Below, piece by piece: positions 48,932 to 59,852 of a stretch of 64,000 nucleotides of DNA. Source of the DNA: Pasteurellaceae bacterium RH1A (lineage in GTDB: Bacteria > Pseudomonadota > Gammaproteobacteria > Enterobacterales > Pasteurellaceae); the NCBI GenBank assembly GCA_012221805.1, contig CP015195.1, forward strand, positions 1,907,771-1,971,770. The letters run 5' to 3'. Position 1 is the stretch's first letter, and each line of letters opens with the position of its first letter. Below the pieces are notes generated by a model that saw nothing but the letters and a program-made list of their open reading frames with translations, had not been told where the DNA came from and searched no databases. The translations under genes were made by a program, and so were the position numbers.

Positions 48932-50563
48932 TTATTTCTTACGCGAATGTAAGCCCTTCTTCTCCAGATTACGGTAGATCAACCACTGTTGGGCGATGGT
49001 AATCAGGTTAGAAGTGAGCCAGTAAAGTACCAGGCCTGATGGGAACCAGAGAAAGAATACGGTAAAGAGAACCGGCATAAAGGTCATGACCTTTTGTTGC
49101 ACTGGGTCTGCCACAGGGGTTGGCGACATCTTCTGAAGCAAGAACATAGACGCACCCATTAAAAGCGGCAGGATGTAATAAGGGTCTTGGGCAGACAGGT
49201 CTTGGATCCAGCCGAAGAACGGGGCGTGGCGGAGTTCCACCGCTTCCATGAAGGTCCAGTAAAGGGCGATGAAGATCGGCATTTGTAGGAGGATTGGCAA
49301 GCAACCGCCCATTGGATTGACCTTCTCTTCCTTATAGAGCTTCATCATTTCTTGGCTCATACGCTGGCGGTCGTCACCAAAACGCTCACGCATTTCGGTT
49401 AAACGTGGTTGCAACATCCGCATTTTGGCCATGGAGGTGTATTGGGCCTTGGTGAGTGGGTAAAGGATGGTTTTAACCACAATGGTAACCCCAATAATGG
49501 CCAAGCCCCAGTTGGTCACTATGCTTTGGATAAAGGTGAGCAACCAGAAAAGCGGTTTGGCAATAAACCAGGCCCAGCCGTAATCCACGGTTAGGTCTAA
49601 ATGGTTGGCAACTTCAGCCATTTCTTTTTGATCTTTCGGGCCGGTCCAAAGTTGGCTTGGAAGTGTGGCTTGGGAGTTTGGAGCTACAGTCACGACTGCA
49701 CCACGATAACCAATAGTGCCAACACCATTGCTGGTGCGGGTGTAGAGGTTGTTGTCAGCATCTTGGTTTGGCACCCAGGCAGAAACGAAATAGTGTTGCA
49801 GGATAGCCACCCAGCCAGCCTTGGTTGGAATATCTAGGTTGGCCTTTTGCATTTCATCAAAGCTATATTTTTTATAGTTGGTCTCAGATGAAGAATAGGC
49901 ACCACCGGTGTAGGTTGGCATGGCGAAGTTGCCTGAGCTTTCAACCAGGGTATGTTTAAGCTGGCCATAAGGCTGAACTTCGAGGGTTTCGCCTGTTTGG
50001 TTGTTGATAACGAAGTTTACGCCCACGTTGTAGCTGCCACGTTTAAGCACAAATTCCTTGCGATAGGTTACGCCATCTTTCTCAAAAACAAGCGGCACAA
50101 CCAATTCATTTTGGCCTTCTGGTAGCACAAATTTATCGGCAGTGACGCTATATTGCGGGCGGCCAGCCGGGGTATCAATCCCGTTTTTACCCACCAAACC
50201 ACTTTGGGCCACATAGGTTTTGCCTGTATTGGTTAAGAGTTCAAAAGGTGTGTTTGAATCCAATTCTGCATTGTGTTTAAGCAGGTCAGAATCCACCACG
50301 TCACCGCCTAGGGTGTCGATGGTTAAACGCAAGACATCACTTTCCACAAGGATGGTTTTGCCCTGGGTGGCTTGCTCATTGATGGCTGACGTGCTGCTAG
50401 AAGCAGGCACATCGCTGTTTTGAGCGGCTTGCACTTGTTGGGCTTGCTGTTGAGCTTGTCGCTGGGCTTGGATTTCAGGGTTAAAATCCTGCTGCCATTG
50501 GGTGTAAATTAAAAATGACACCAGCAACAAACCGAGGAGGAGTAAACTACGATTTGAATTCAT
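48932..50563 (-). CDS. yidC: Membrane protein insertase YidC
   Basis: The start at 50563 ([20 protein letters not shown]) is preferred over a longer frame and gives 543 residues. An N-terminal membrane helix and a large periplasmic beta-domain (~55-330) precede five core helices with the family segments [18 protein letters not shown] and [18 protein letters not shown]. It inserts membrane proteins with or without SecYEG. rnpA and rpmH, its usual neighbours, are not seen upstream, where purH follows instead. Confidence 0.96.
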   Translation of the reverse strand: MNSNRSLLLLGLLLVSFLIYTQWQQDFNPEIQAQRQAQQQAQQVQAAQNSDVPASSSTSAINEQATQGKTILVESDVLRLTIDTLGGDVVDSDLLKHNAELDSNTPFELLTNTGKTYVAQSGLVGKNGIDTPAGRPQYSVTADKFVLPEGQNELVVPLVFEKDGVTYRKEFVLKRGSYNVGVNFVINNQTGETLEVQPYGQLKHTLVESSGNFAMPTYTGGAYSSSETNYKKYSFDEMQKANLDIPTKAGWVAILQHYFVSAWVPNQDADNNLYTRTSNGVGTIGYRGAVVTVAPNSQATLPSQLWTGPKDQKEMAEVANHLDLTVDYGWAWFIAKPLFWLLTFIQSIVTNWGLAIIGVTIVVKTILYPLTKAQYTSMAKMRMLQPRLTEMRERFGDDRQRMSQEMMKLYKEEKVNPMGGCLPILLQMPIFIALYWTFMEAVELRHAPFFGWIQDLSAQDPYYILPLLMGASMFLLQKMSPTPVADPVQQKVMTFMPVLFTVFFLWFPSGLVLYWLTSNLITIAQQWLIYRNLEKKGLHSRKK

Positions 50564-50653
50564 TGGTAGGCTCTCAAAGGTTGTCAAAAAAGTAAAGAAA
50601 ATAAAGTCGTTATTCTATAATAGCTTGCTCCCAAGGCCAAACATCTTTTGCAG

Positions 50654-50699
50654 CAAGCGGGCAGATTTTTGCAAAAAATCGCAAATTTCTGCCCGCTTG
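50654..50699. terminator. Inverted USS-like pair between yidC and purH
   Basis: CAAGCGGGCAGATTT and AAATTTCTGCCCGCTTG form a long stem around TTGCAAAAAATCGC. It may end transcription or separate the two same-strand genes. Confidence 0.55.
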
Positions 50700-50710
50700 T
50701 AATAAAAATA

Positions 50711-50733
50711 AGGGGCAAATGTAATTTGCCCCT
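50711..50733 (-). terminator. Rho-independent terminator of purH
   Basis: On the minus strand AGGGGCAAAT-TAC-ATTTGCCCCT is followed by TATTTTTATT, seven bases after the purH stop. Confidence 0.85.
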
Positions 50734-50739
50734 ATTAAC

Positions 50740-52329
50740 TTAGTGTCTAAAATGTCTCATTCCTGTGAGCACCATAGCCATTCCGTGCTCATTGGCTGCG
50801 TCAATCACTTCCTGATCCCGCATTGAGCCACCTGGATGAATCACACAGGTAATGCCCACCTGGGCGGCAGCGTCAATCCCATCTCGGAAGGGGAAGAAGG
50901 CGTCAGAAGCCATCACACAGCCGGCCACCTGCAAGCCCTCGTCCTCGGCCTTAATGCCAGCAATCTTGGCCGAATAAACCCGGCTCATCTGGCCGGCCCC
51001 AATGCCGATGGTCTGCTTGTTCTTGGCATAGACAATGGCGTTGGATTTGACATACTTGGCCACCTTCCAGCAGAAGAGCAGGTCTTCCATCTCTTCCTTG
51101 GTTGGCTTGCGTTCAGACACAAATTCCAGATCTTCAATATCCACCTGGCCCTGGTCTGCGTCTTGTACTAAAAGGCCACCATTAACCCGCTTGAAGTCTA
51201 AGCGAGCCTGGGCTTCGCTAAAGTCGCCACATTCTAGCACCCGCACATTTTTCTTCTTGGCCAGGGCTTCCTTGGCCTCTGCTGATACACGAGGGGCGAT
51301 AATCACCTCCACAAACTGGCGGTCGGCAATGGTTTGGGCGGTTTGGCCATCTAACTCACGGTTAAAGGCGATAATGCCGCCGAAGGCTGAAGTTGGGTCG
51401 GTTTGGTAGGCTCGGTTGTAGGCCTCCAAAATATCGGCTCCTAGGGCTACGCCACAAGGGTTGGCGTGTTTAACAATCACACAGGCCGGCTCTTTGAATT
51501 CTTTTACGCACTCAAGAGCCGCATCGGTATCGGCAATGTTATTGTAGGAAAGGGCCTTGCCTTGGAGCTGCTTAGCCGTCGCAACACTTGCCTCTTTCAC
51601 TTCATTTTCCACATAGAAGGCGGCATTTTGGTGGCTGTTTTCGCCATAACGCATGGTCTGTTTGCGGATGAAATTGAGGTTGAGGGTGCGAGGGAACTGG
51701 CCGCAAGGCTGGCTCAGATCTTCCTCTTCCGCCCCTTGGTAAGGTGGGACTAGCTTGCCGAAGTAGTTGGCAATCATAGAATCATACTGGGCCGTATGCT
51801 CAAAGGCCTTGATGGCTAGGTTGAAACGGGTTTCCAGCGTCAGGCTATTTTGGTGGGCATCCATCTCAGCCAAAATGGCTTCAAAATCACCATTATTGAC
51901 CACAATAGCCACATCTTTATGGTTTTTGGCCGCAGATCGCACCATAGTCGGCCCGCCAATATCAATGTTTTCTACCGCATCGGCCAGCGTGCAATCAGGC
52001 TTGGCCACTGTTTGAGCGAAGGGGTAAAGATTAACCACCACCATATCAATGCGTTCAATATTGTGCTGGGCCATCACTTCATCATCGGTGCCACGGCGGC
52101 CTAAAATCCCACCGTGTACCTTAGGGTGGAGGGTCTTAACCCGGCCGTCCATCATTTCAGGAAAGCCCGTATAGTCAGACACTTCCACCACCGGCAGGCC
52201 AGCTTCCGCCAATAATTTGGCCGTGCCACCGGTTGAAAGCAGTTTCACCCCACGTTGGTGTAGGCCCTGAGCAAATTCGACAATGCCTGTTTTATCAGAC
52301 ACACTGAGTAACGCTTGTTGAATGGTCAT
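50740..52329 (-). CDS. purH: Bifunctional AICAR transformylase / IMP cyclohydrolase
   Basis: The 529-residue product has the N-terminal cyclohydrolase ([26 protein letters not shown]) and the C-terminal transformylase ([13 protein letters not shown]-like [23 protein letters not shown], and [15 protein letters not shown]). It carries out the last two steps of IMP synthesis. A PurR-type box lies ~45 bp upstream. Confidence 0.97.
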   Translation of the reverse strand: MTIQQALLSVSDKTGIVEFAQGLHQRGVKLLSTGGTAKLLAEAGLPVVEVSDYTGFPEMMDGRVKTLHPKVHGGILGRRGTDDEVMAQHNIERIDMVVVNLYPFAQTVAKPDCTLADAVENIDIGGPTMVRSAAKNHKDVAIVVNNGDFEAILAEMDAHQNSLTLETRFNLAIKAFEHTAQYDSMIANYFGKLVPPYQGAEEEDLSQPCGQFPRTLNLNFIRKQTMRYGENSHQNAAFYVENEVKEASVATAKQLQGKALSYNNIADTDAALECVKEFKEPACVIVKHANPCGVALGADILEAYNRAYQTDPTSAFGGIIAFNRELDGQTAQTIADRQFVEVIIAPRVSAEAKEALAKKKNVRVLECGDFSEAQARLDFKRVNGGLLVQDADQGQVDIEDLEFVSERKPTKEEMEDLLFCWKVAKYVKSNAIVYAKNKQTIGIGAGQMSRVYSAKIAGIKAEDEGLQVAGCVMASDAFFPFRDGIDAAAQVGITCVIHPGGSMRDQEVIDAANEHGMAMVLTGMRHFRH

Positions 52330-52372
52330 TATGGTTCCTTTTACCTAAGAAAATCAAACGGCGGACATTATA

Positions 52373-52388
52373 ACGCAAACGTTTGCGG
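52373..52388. promoter_or_regulatory. PurR operator of purH
   Basis: ACGCAAACGTTTGCGG matches the PurR consensus ACGCAAACGTTTGCGT in 15 of 16 positions. It is 44-59 bp before purH. Confidence 0.88.
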
Positions 52389-52460
52389 ATGGCATTAAGA
52401 TCTTGGCAAGCGGGAAAGAGTTGGCGATTTTTTGCAAAAACCCCTTCGCCCATCTTCGAT

Positions 52461-52525
52461 GGCGCCAGCGTCCTCGCTGGTGCCACTTTGCTAGAGCAGC
52501 ACCAGCGAGGACGCTGGCGCTATCA
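52461..52525. repeat. Inverted pair of REP hairpins, type A
   Basis: GGCGCCAGCGTCCTCGCTGG followed by TGCC, and after 14 bases GCACCAGCGAGGACGCTGGC then GCTATC, form a head-to-head pair of the type A hairpins of the 2437-4318 arrays. The pair sits between lolC and the purH promoter. Confidence 0.88.
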
Positions 52526-52533
52526 TAGGAGAG

Positions 52534-53712
52534 TTATTCATACCTCAAAGCATCCGCTGGTTCAACCTTGGAGGCTCGATAGGCAGGATAAAGGGTGCAA
52601 GCCAGGGAAAGTAGGATGGAAACGGCCATAATCACCGCCACCTGGCTGCCGACAATCTCTGTTGGAAGCTGGACGCCACTAGGGTTAATCAGGCTAATCA
52701 CATGGCCCAAATAATGGGTGGCCAAGAGCCCCAAGAGGCCGCCCAGCAGGGAGCCAATAATCCCCACCACTGAACCCTGCCACATAAAGATCTGCATAAC
52801 CTGGCCCTTGGTCAAACCTTGGGTTTGGAGAATGGCTATCTCGCCTTGTTTGTCCACCACCATAAGACTCAAGGAAGTCACAATATTGGAAATGGCCACA
52901 ATAATAATCAGGCTGATCAAAAGCCCCATCATGTTTTTTTCCATGCGAACGGCCTGGAAGAATTCGCCCTTTTGCTCCCGCCAATCACTGACCTGCCAGA
53001 GGTCAGGCTTAAAGTACAGATCTAATTCGGTCACTAAGAAAGGATCGCTTAAAAAGAGCCGCTGGCCCTGGACTTCATTTTCAGGAATCCGCAAAAGCCG
53101 GCCTACATCGCTCAAATTAGCAAAAAGCGTGTATTCGCTGGCTTCATTGCCACTGTAGTAAATGCCTGAAACGGTAAAAAGCCTTTGCACCGGCACCCGG
53201 CCAAAAGGCGTGTACTGGCTGTTTTCGGTGATCATGAGCCGCAACTTGTCCCCCTGGCCCAAACGCAGTTTTTGGGCTAGACGGGAGCCAATCACCACCT
53301 TAAATTCACTGGCCGGCAAAAGTGTCTCAATATCAAGATTAGCAATCAGCGGATCATCAGAGGCCTGCTCCACCCCAAGCAGCTGGCCGGCATTGATGCC
53401 CTCTGCGCTTTGAATAATCACACTGGCTCGGTTGATGGGCACACTCTTGGAAGCAAAAGCAGGCAGATCAAGCGAGGCAGATTTGTCCAAATTTTGCAAG
53501 GGATTGGAGACCACAGCATGAGGCAAAACAGACAGCACATTGCGCTTTTGAGTGTTTTCCAGGCCATTCATCACCGAAAGCACAATGATTAGGGCCATAA
53601 CGCCCAGCACAATACCTAGGCTAGCCAGGTTGGTGACCAAACGGCCGAAGCGGTCGGCACTTTTAGACCGCCAGTAACGCAGGGCAATAAAAAGAGGAGT
53701 TGTTACATTCAT
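52534..53712 (-). CDS. lolC: Lipoprotein-releasing system permease LolC
   Basis: ATG at 53712 gives 392 residues starting MNVTTPLFIALRYWRSKSADRF; the frame extends 13 codons further up without family likeness. ADRFGRLV, GVMALIIVLSVMNG, a large periplasmic loop and three C-terminal helices match LolC more than LolE. With LolD and LolE it releases outer-membrane lipoproteins to LolA. No lolD or lolE is adjacent. Confidence 0.9.
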   Translation of the reverse strand: MNVTTPLFIALRYWRSKSADRFGRLVTNLASLGIVLGVMALIIVLSVMNGLENTQKRNVLSVLPHAVVSNPLQNLDKSASLDLPAFASKSVPINRASVIIQSAEGINAGQLLGVEQASDDPLIANLDIETLLPASEFKVVIGSRLAQKLRLGQGDKLRLMITENSQYTPFGRVPVQRLFTVSGIYYSGNEASEYTLFANLSDVGRLLRIPENEVQGQRLFLSDPFLVTELDLYFKPDLWQVSDWREQKGEFFQAVRMEKNMMGLLISLIIIVAISNIVTSLSLMVVDKQGEIAILQTQGLTKGQVMQIFMWQGSVVGIIGSLLGGLLGLLATHYLGHVISLINPSGVQLPTEIVGSQVAVIMAVSILLSLACTLYPAYRASKVEPADALRYE

Positions 53713-53890
53713 AAATCTGTTGCTAGGCCAAAAATGGAAAAATAATGGCATATTTTGAGGGCTTTCGCAAATGGGAGAGGCCTATTCTTGCCTTGCTTTC
53801 CTAAGTTAAATTATCATAGATTAGTTTTTTTTATCACAATCATAAATTTTTTTAAAAAAATCTCTAGACAAGCAAAATTTTCTTTGTTAA

Positions 53891-55288
<1,398 letters not shown>

Positions 55289-55307
55289 GCCTAAGCCTTA
55301 AAAAAAT

Positions 55308-55343
55308 AATCCCCTTTGGATGAAAATCTAAAGGGGATTTTTG
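55308..55343 (+). terminator. Rho-independent terminator of gdhA
   Basis: AATCCCCTTT-GGATGAAAATCT-AAAGGGGATT is followed by TTTTG, 20 bases after gdhA. Confidence 0.88.
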
Positions 55344-55410
55344 TTGAGCTTCGACTAATGGTTCTGCAAGCGGGATAAACTTAGGGAAAATTTGCAAAAA
55401 ATCCGCCACT

Positions 55411-56073
55411 TTAAACCGCTTGTAACCCAAGCCTTTTGTATAAACGCCCTTTTTCCTGCTCATTTAAGATCCGATACTGGCCGCAGCCCAGATCTCCCAG
55501 CTCAAAATCCCCCAAGCCAACCCGAATTAAACGTAGGGTTGGAAAGCCGATATGGGCGGTCATGCGGCGGACTTGGCGGTTTCTGCCCTCTCGGATTTGC
55601 AGCTCCAGCCAAGAGGTGGGAATGGTCTTACGTTCCCGAATTTTAGGGGCAATGGCCCAATCAAAGTGTGGCTCGTCAATGATTTTGGCCTTGGCGGGCA
55701 GGGTTGGGCCGTCTTTAAGTGCTAGGCCTTGTTCTAGGCGGAGCAAATCTGAGGCCTGGGGCTGGCCTTCCACCTGTACCCAGTAGGTCTTGAATTTTTC
55801 AAATTTAGGGTTGGCCAGGCGGTGTTGGATTTGGCCGTTGTTGGTTAGCAATAAAAGGCCCTCGCTGTCCCTGTCCAGCCGGCCAACTGGGTAGATCTGG
55901 GGCAGGGGCAGAAAATCCTTGAGGGTTTGCCGGCCCTGCTCGTCACTAAATTGGGTCAGCACATCATAGGGCTTATTAAATAAAACCACCACCGTGTCTG
56001 CAAAAGTGGGACTGGCCTTTTTAGGTTTGGAGGCAAAAAGGCGCTTTGAGCGGCTAAAGATTGGCTTTTTCAT
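55411..56073 (-). CDS. rluE: 23S rRNA pseudouridine(2457) synthase RluE
   Basis: The 220-residue product has the catalytic motif [17 protein letters not shown] with the active-site aspartate, [20 protein letters not shown], and [20 protein letters not shown]. The segment [12 protein letters not shown] is characteristic of RluE rather than RluB. A short basic N-terminal extension (~25 residues) precedes the catalytic domain. Confidence 0.9.
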   Translation of the reverse strand: MKKPIFSRSKRLFASKPKKASPTFADTVVVLFNKPYDVLTQFSDEQGRQTLKDFLPLPQIYPVGRLDRDSEGLLLLTNNGQIQHRLANPKFEKFKTYWVQVEGQPQASDLLRLEQGLALKDGPTLPAKAKIIDEPHFDWAIAPKIRERKTIPTSWLELQIREGRNRQVRRMTAHIGFPTLRLIRVGLGDFELGDLGCGQYRILNEQEKGRLYKRLGLQAV

Positions 56074-56240
56074 GATGAAGGCGTAGAATAAAAAATAAGA
56101 AACATTGTATAAAAGTCTGGAAGAATGATAAAGCCTTGGCTTAGATCAAACTTTTGTTAAATTACCCAAAATGAGTAGCTTGCATTTCAAACAGGATCTC
56201 AGCACAATCGCACCTTCTTTAGCCTAGAAAAGGGATAAAC

Positions 56241-56867
56241 ATGACCACACCATATCGTATTTTATTGATTGATGACCACCCACTGATGCGTCAGGGTATG
56301 CGCCAGTTACTGGAGTTAGAAAATAATTTTGAAGTTGTTGGTGAAGCCAGCAATGGCCTGGATGGCATTGAGCTTGCCCTTGAACAAGAGCCAGATGTGA
56401 TCATTCTTGATCTTAACATGAAAGGCCTTTCCGGCCTAGACACCCTCCGCGCCCTGCGTAGCAAGGGGGTAGATGCCCGCATTGTGGTCTTAACCGTATC
56501 AGACGAGCCTAATGATATTTTTGCCCTTATGGATGCTGGTGTTGATGGCTATCTATTGAAAGATACCGACACGCCTGAACTCCTAAGCAAGATCCAAGAG
56601 GCCGCTTATGGCAAGATGGTCTTAAGTGATGCGGTGCGTGAACACCTCTTGGCCAGACAGCCTAAAACCGACCCGCTTGGTGGCCTGACCGATAGAGAAA
56701 GAGATGTGCTACAGTGGATTGCCACAGGTATGTCCAACAAACAAATTGCCGCCCAGCTCTTTATTTCGGAAGAAACCGTGAAAGTGCATATCCGCAACCT
56801 CTTGCGTAAACTCAACGTCCATTCTCGAGTGGCGGCGACCGTGCTTTATTTAGAGCAGCAAAAATAA
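56241..56867 (+). CDS. narP: Nitrate/nitrite response regulator NarP
   Basis: The 208-residue product has a receiver domain (IDDHPLMRQGM, phosphoacceptor Asp in VIILDLNMKGLSG, conserved Lys in YLLKDTDTPEL) and a LuxR-type HTH (LTDRERDVLQWIATGMSNKQ). No sensor kinase gene is nearby; in Pasteurellaceae NarQ is usually unlinked. AAAAGGGATAAAC precedes the ATG. It should control anaerobic respiration genes. Confidence 0.93.
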   Translation: MTTPYRILLIDDHPLMRQGMRQLLELENNFEVVGEASNGLDGIELALEQEPDVIILDLNMKGLSGLDTLRALRSKGVDARIVVLTVSDEPNDIFALMDAGVDGYLLKDTDTPELLSKIQEAAYGKMVLSDAVREHLLARQPKTDPLGGLTDRERDVLQWIATGMSNKQIAAQLFISEETVKVHIRNLLRKLNVHSRVAATVLYLEQQK

Positions 56868-56871
56868 GCAA

Positions 56872-56895
56872 AAGGGGCAATATTTGCCCCTTGGT
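56872..56895. terminator. Bidirectional terminator after narP
   Basis: AAGGGGCAA-TAT-TTGCCCCTT is followed by GGTTTT on the plus strand and GCTTATTTTT on the minus strand, between convergent narP and the BOF lipoprotein gene. Confidence 0.82.
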
Positions 56896-56903
56896 TTTCT
56901 GGC

Positions 56904-57263
56904 CTACTGGGCCTTTTCTACACGGAATACATCAAGATCAGCCTTGTTCCATTCCTTGTCTAATTTACCCTGAATGCGGATCTTGTCTTGCGGCGTCACA
57001 TTTAAGCCGTTCCAGGCATGATCTTCCACCTCGATCTTAATCTCGCCCGTGGCATCACGGAAGATGAACTCATCATTGTCAATTTGGCGAACAATATTGC
57101 CTTCTAAGAGAACAATGCTATCATCATTAAAAGTCTTAGCCTGAGCAATGGTGACCACCGTGTTGCTTTGTTGTGGGCCAAAAACCTGATTTGGGTTGTG
57201 ATTTGGCTTTGAACAAGCGGCTAAACCTGCGCCCACTAGGGCAATCATCAGCAATTTTTTCAT
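56904..57263 (-). CDS. BOF-family (YgiW/YdeI-like) OB-fold lipoprotein
   Basis: The 119-residue product starts MKKLLMIALVGAGLAACSKP, a lipoprotein signal with lipobox LAAC (Cys17). The rest is a bacterial OB-fold: VTIAQAKTFNDDSIVLLEGN, FIFRDATGEIKIEVEDHAW and IRIQGKLDKEW. Family members are periplasmic stress-tolerance proteins. It is 23 bases after a secreted paralogue, forming a tandem pair. Confidence 0.87.
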   Translation of the reverse strand: MKKLLMIALVGAGLAACSKPNHNPNQVFGPQQSNTVVTIAQAKTFNDDSIVLLEGNIVRQIDNDEFIFRDATGEIKIEVEDHAWNGLNVTPQDKIRIQGKLDKEWNKADLDVFRVEKAQ

Positions 57264-57286
57264 TGAATTTTCCTCTTTCTTAAATT

Positions 57287-57637
57287 TTAACGGCTGACAC
57301 GATCAACATCAATGGTTGTGCCTTTTCTGTCCTTATCCACAGAGCCATAGAGCTTGATCTTGGTTTTCGGACTGGCGGTTACGCCTCTCCAATCCTCATT
57401 GTCGATCTCAACACGGATAGAGCCTGTTGAATCCTTGAACAAATAAGTATCTTCATCATACTGCTTCACAATGTAGCCACTGAGGCTAACAGGGGCATCG
57501 TCACGGGCTGCTTTGGCCTGTTTCACGGTTTTGATGGTGGTAGTTGCTTGGCTACTTGAACCATTGGCCTGAAAACCTTGTGCCATGGCAGCCGTTGAGA
57601 ACAGGGCAAGGGATGCAAGTGCAAATAATTTTTTCAT
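57287..57637 (-). CDS. BOF-family (YgiW-like) periplasmic protein
   Basis: ATG at 57637 after GGAGA gives 116 residues; a longer frame upstream lacks support. The signal peptide ends AMA before QGFQANG. The OB-fold parts are VKQAKAARDDAPVSLSGYIV, YLFKDSTGSIRVEIDNEDW and IKLYGSVDKD. It resembles YgiW, a periplasmic stress-related protein, and is the soluble partner of the adjacent lipoprotein. Confidence 0.87.
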   Translation of the reverse strand: MKKLFALASLALFSTAAMAQGFQANGSSSQATTTIKTVKQAKAARDDAPVSLSGYIVKQYDEDTYLFKDSTGSIRVEIDNEDWRGVTASPKTKIKLYGSVDKDRKGTTIDVDRVSR

Positions 57638-57730
57638 AAAATCTCCGATAATCGTTAAAATCACAGCCTCTCGGCTTGGTATGAACGCTATTAAAACAAA
57701 AACTTCTTAAACAAATCTTAAGAAAACACA

Positions 57731-58369
57731 TTATTCATCACTATAGCCATGATCGGCCAATAATTGACCATCTAAATAGGCCCGGCCCTCGACTAAGGCC
57801 AAACGATCAGCACAGAACCAGCCCACAACCAGCGGATAGCAACGGTGCTCTTGCTCATGTACCCGCTCCATCACTTCCTCAAGGCTATCTTCAGGAAAAA
57901 TAGGCACCTTGGCCTGGAGGATAACCGCCCCGCCGTCCACTTCTTCATTCACAAAATGGATGGACATCCCATGCTCACTATCCCCTGCTTCCATGGCCCG
58001 TTGGTGGGTGTGCAGGCCTGGGTATTTAGGCAAGAGTGAAGGATGAATATTGAGAATTTTGCCGGCAAAACGCTGGGTAAAGGCCGCGGTTAAGATCTTC
58101 ATATAGCCTGCCAGCACAATTAAATCAGCCTGCAAGGCCTCAATCTGGCTGGCGATGGCGGCGTCCATGGCCGCATTGCTGTCAAAGGCCTTACGCTCAA
58201 AAACGAAGCTGGGAATGCCCGCTGCCTTGGCCCTTTCCAGCCCATAGGCATCCGCCTTATTGGAAATGAGGCCGACAATTTGGCCTTGGATCTTGCCAGC
58301 CTGCTGGGCGTCTAAAATGGCCTGGAAATTGCTGCCATTGCCTGAAATTAAGACTACAATTTTTTTCAT
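57731..58369 (-). CDS. purN: Phosphoribosylglycinamide formyltransferase 1
   Basis: The 212-residue product starts MKKIVVLISGNGSNFQAILD and has ILNIHPSLLPKYPGLHTH and HFVNEEVDGGAVI, with the catalytic Asn-His-Asp residues of PurN. It formylates GAR using 10-formyl-THF. It lies downstream of purM in the usual purM-purN order, separated by a stem-loop. Confidence 0.97.
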   Translation of the reverse strand: MKKIVVLISGNGSNFQAILDAQQAGKIQGQIVGLISNKADAYGLERAKAAGIPSFVFERKAFDSNAAMDAAIASQIEALQADLIVLAGYMKILTAAFTQRFAGKILNIHPSLLPKYPGLHTHQRAMEAGDSEHGMSIHFVNEEVDGGAVILQAKVPIFPEDSLEEVMERVHEQEHRCYPLVVGWFCADRLALVEGRAYLDGQLLADHGYSDE

Positions 58370-58405
58370 CGCTTATCCTTCTTTGCAAATTTTTGGCAAA
58401 AAACA

Positions 58406-58440
58406 ACCGCTTGTAAGGTGCTTTCTCCATTACAAGCGGT
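58406..58440. terminator. Inverted USS stem-loop between purM and purN
   Basis: ACCGCTTGTAA and TTACAAGCGGT form an 11-base-pair stem around a 13-base loop, made of two opposed uptake sequences. TAGTTTT follows on the plus strand and TTTTTTGCC on the minus strand. It may reduce purN transcription from the purM promoter. Confidence 0.65.
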
Positions 58441-58457
58441 CTAGTTTTCATCAAAAC

Positions 58458-59492
58458 TTACACAATTTCAACTTGTTCTGTGCCTGATCCTAAGTTTTCG
58501 ATCTTACCAATCACCCAAGCCTTCTCGCCTGCTTGCTCTAGCAGGGCCAGAGCAGTTTCCACATCCTTTTCAGGCAGGGCAATCACCATGCCCACACCGC
58601 AGTTGAAGGTGCGGTACATTTCATAGCGGCTAATATTGCCCTTTTCCTGCAACCATTTGAAGGCTGGCAACCATTCCCAGCTGGCTTCATTGATAACGGC
58701 TTTGACGTTATTCGGCAACACCCGTGGGATATTTTCCCAGAAGCCGCCGCCTGTTAGGTGAGCGATGGAATGGACATCCACCTGCTTAATAAGCTGCAAG
58801 ATGGACTTCACATAAATTTTGGTTGGAGCAAGGAAATGCTCGCTTAAAGGCTTGCCTTCCAGCTCATCGGTTGGCTTGGCACCGCTCACCTCTAGCACCT
58901 TACGGATAAGGGAATAGCCGTTAGAATGCGGGCCGCTAGAGCCCAAGGCAATTAGGGCATCGCCTGCACGGGTGGCAGAGCCGTCAATGATTTCAGCCTT
59001 TTCCACCACGCCCACACAGAAGCCGGCCAAGTCGTAGTCGCCCTCGTGGTACATACCCGGCATTTCGGCCGTTTCCCCGCCCACCAAGGCACAGCCCGAC
59101 TGCTCACAGCCGTTAGCAATGCCCTTGATCACGGAGCTGGCCACATCAACATCCAACTTGCCTGTGGCATAGTAGTCGAGGAAGAAGAGCGGCTCGGCGC
59201 CCTGCACCACTAAATCATTCACACACATGGCCACCAAGTCGATGCCGATGGTGTCGTGTTTGTTCAGGTCAATCGCCAAACGCAGTTTTGTGCCCACACC
59301 ATCCGTGCCAGACACCAAAATTGGCTCCTTATATTTGGTTGGCAAGGCACACAGGGCACCAAAGCCGCCCAAACCACCCATCACTTCAGGGCGGCGGGTA
59401 CGTTTTACATCGCCCTTAATGCGTTCGACCAATTCATTCCCAGCGTGAATATCCACGCCAGCATCTTTATAACTAAGTTGAGTGCTGCTCAC
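58458..59492 (-). CDS. purM: Phosphoribosylformylglycinamidine cyclo-ligase
   Basis: The start is GTG at 59492 after TGAGG, giving 344 residues beginning (M)[14 protein letters not shown]; a longer frame upstream is not like the family. [35 protein letters not shown] and [16 protein letters not shown] are PurM motifs. It makes AIR from FGAM. A PurR-type box is ~55 bp upstream. Confidence 0.96.
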   Translation of the reverse strand: MSSTQLSYKDAGVDIHAGNELVERIKGDVKRTRRPEVMGGLGGFGALCALPTKYKEPILVSGTDGVGTKLRLAIDLNKHDTIGIDLVAMCVNDLVVQGAEPLFFLDYYATGKLDVDVASSVIKGIANGCEQSGCALVGGETAEMPGMYHEGDYDLAGFCVGVVEKAEIIDGSATRAGDALIALGSSGPHSNGYSLIRKVLEVSGAKPTDELEGKPLSEHFLAPTKIYVKSILQLIKQVDVHSIAHLTGGGFWENIPRVLPNNVKAVINEASWEWLPAFKWLQEKGNISRYEMYRTFNCGVGMVIALPEKDVETALALLEQAGEKAWVIGKIENLGSGTEQVEIV

Positions 59493-59543
59493 GATTGACC
59501 TCAAATCAAATGAAATTAACAAAAACGGCAGGATTATACCACC

Positions 59544-59559
59544 AAGCAAACGTTTGCGA
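59544..59559. promoter_or_regulatory. PurR operator of purM-purN
   Basis: AAGCAAACGTTTGCGA contains the symmetrical core GCAAACGTTTGC of the PurR box, 52-67 bp before purM. Confidence 0.82.
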
Positions 59560-59783
59560 AATGAAATTAAACAGAATTTTGAAGGGAGTAGAAGGCAGAA
59601 AAGGGTGAGGGCATTCCCAGCCAAACCTCGGCACACGGTGCTTTCAATTCTGGCTGCTTTCTTCCGAACCTGACCAAATAAACTGAAGACCATTGCGAGG
59701 AACCAGAAATGCCCTCATTGGATTGCATAAAGCAAGGCCTGCCATTATAGGGATTTTTCGCCCCAAGGCAACCCATTTCGCAG

Positions 59784-59839
59784 CAAGCGGTAGGGTTTTG
59801 CTTAAAATTTGCAAAAAACCTGGGATTTTAGACCGCTTG
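59784..59839. terminator. Inverted USS pair between the LysR gene and purM
   Basis: CAAGCGGT and ACCGCTTG face each other across ~40 bases that include TTTGCAAAAAA, just past the LysR gene stop. The stem is short for its loop, so the terminator role is uncertain. Confidence 0.4.
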
Positions 59840-59852
59840 AAAGGGAGGGGAT

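Noticed and set aside
56130-56165. FNR site before narP
   Set aside because: TAGATCAAAC contains one half-site only; no second half at the right spacing.
59493-59693. Long N-terminal extension of PurM
   Set aside because: It would run through the PurR operator; GTG at 59492 fits the family start.
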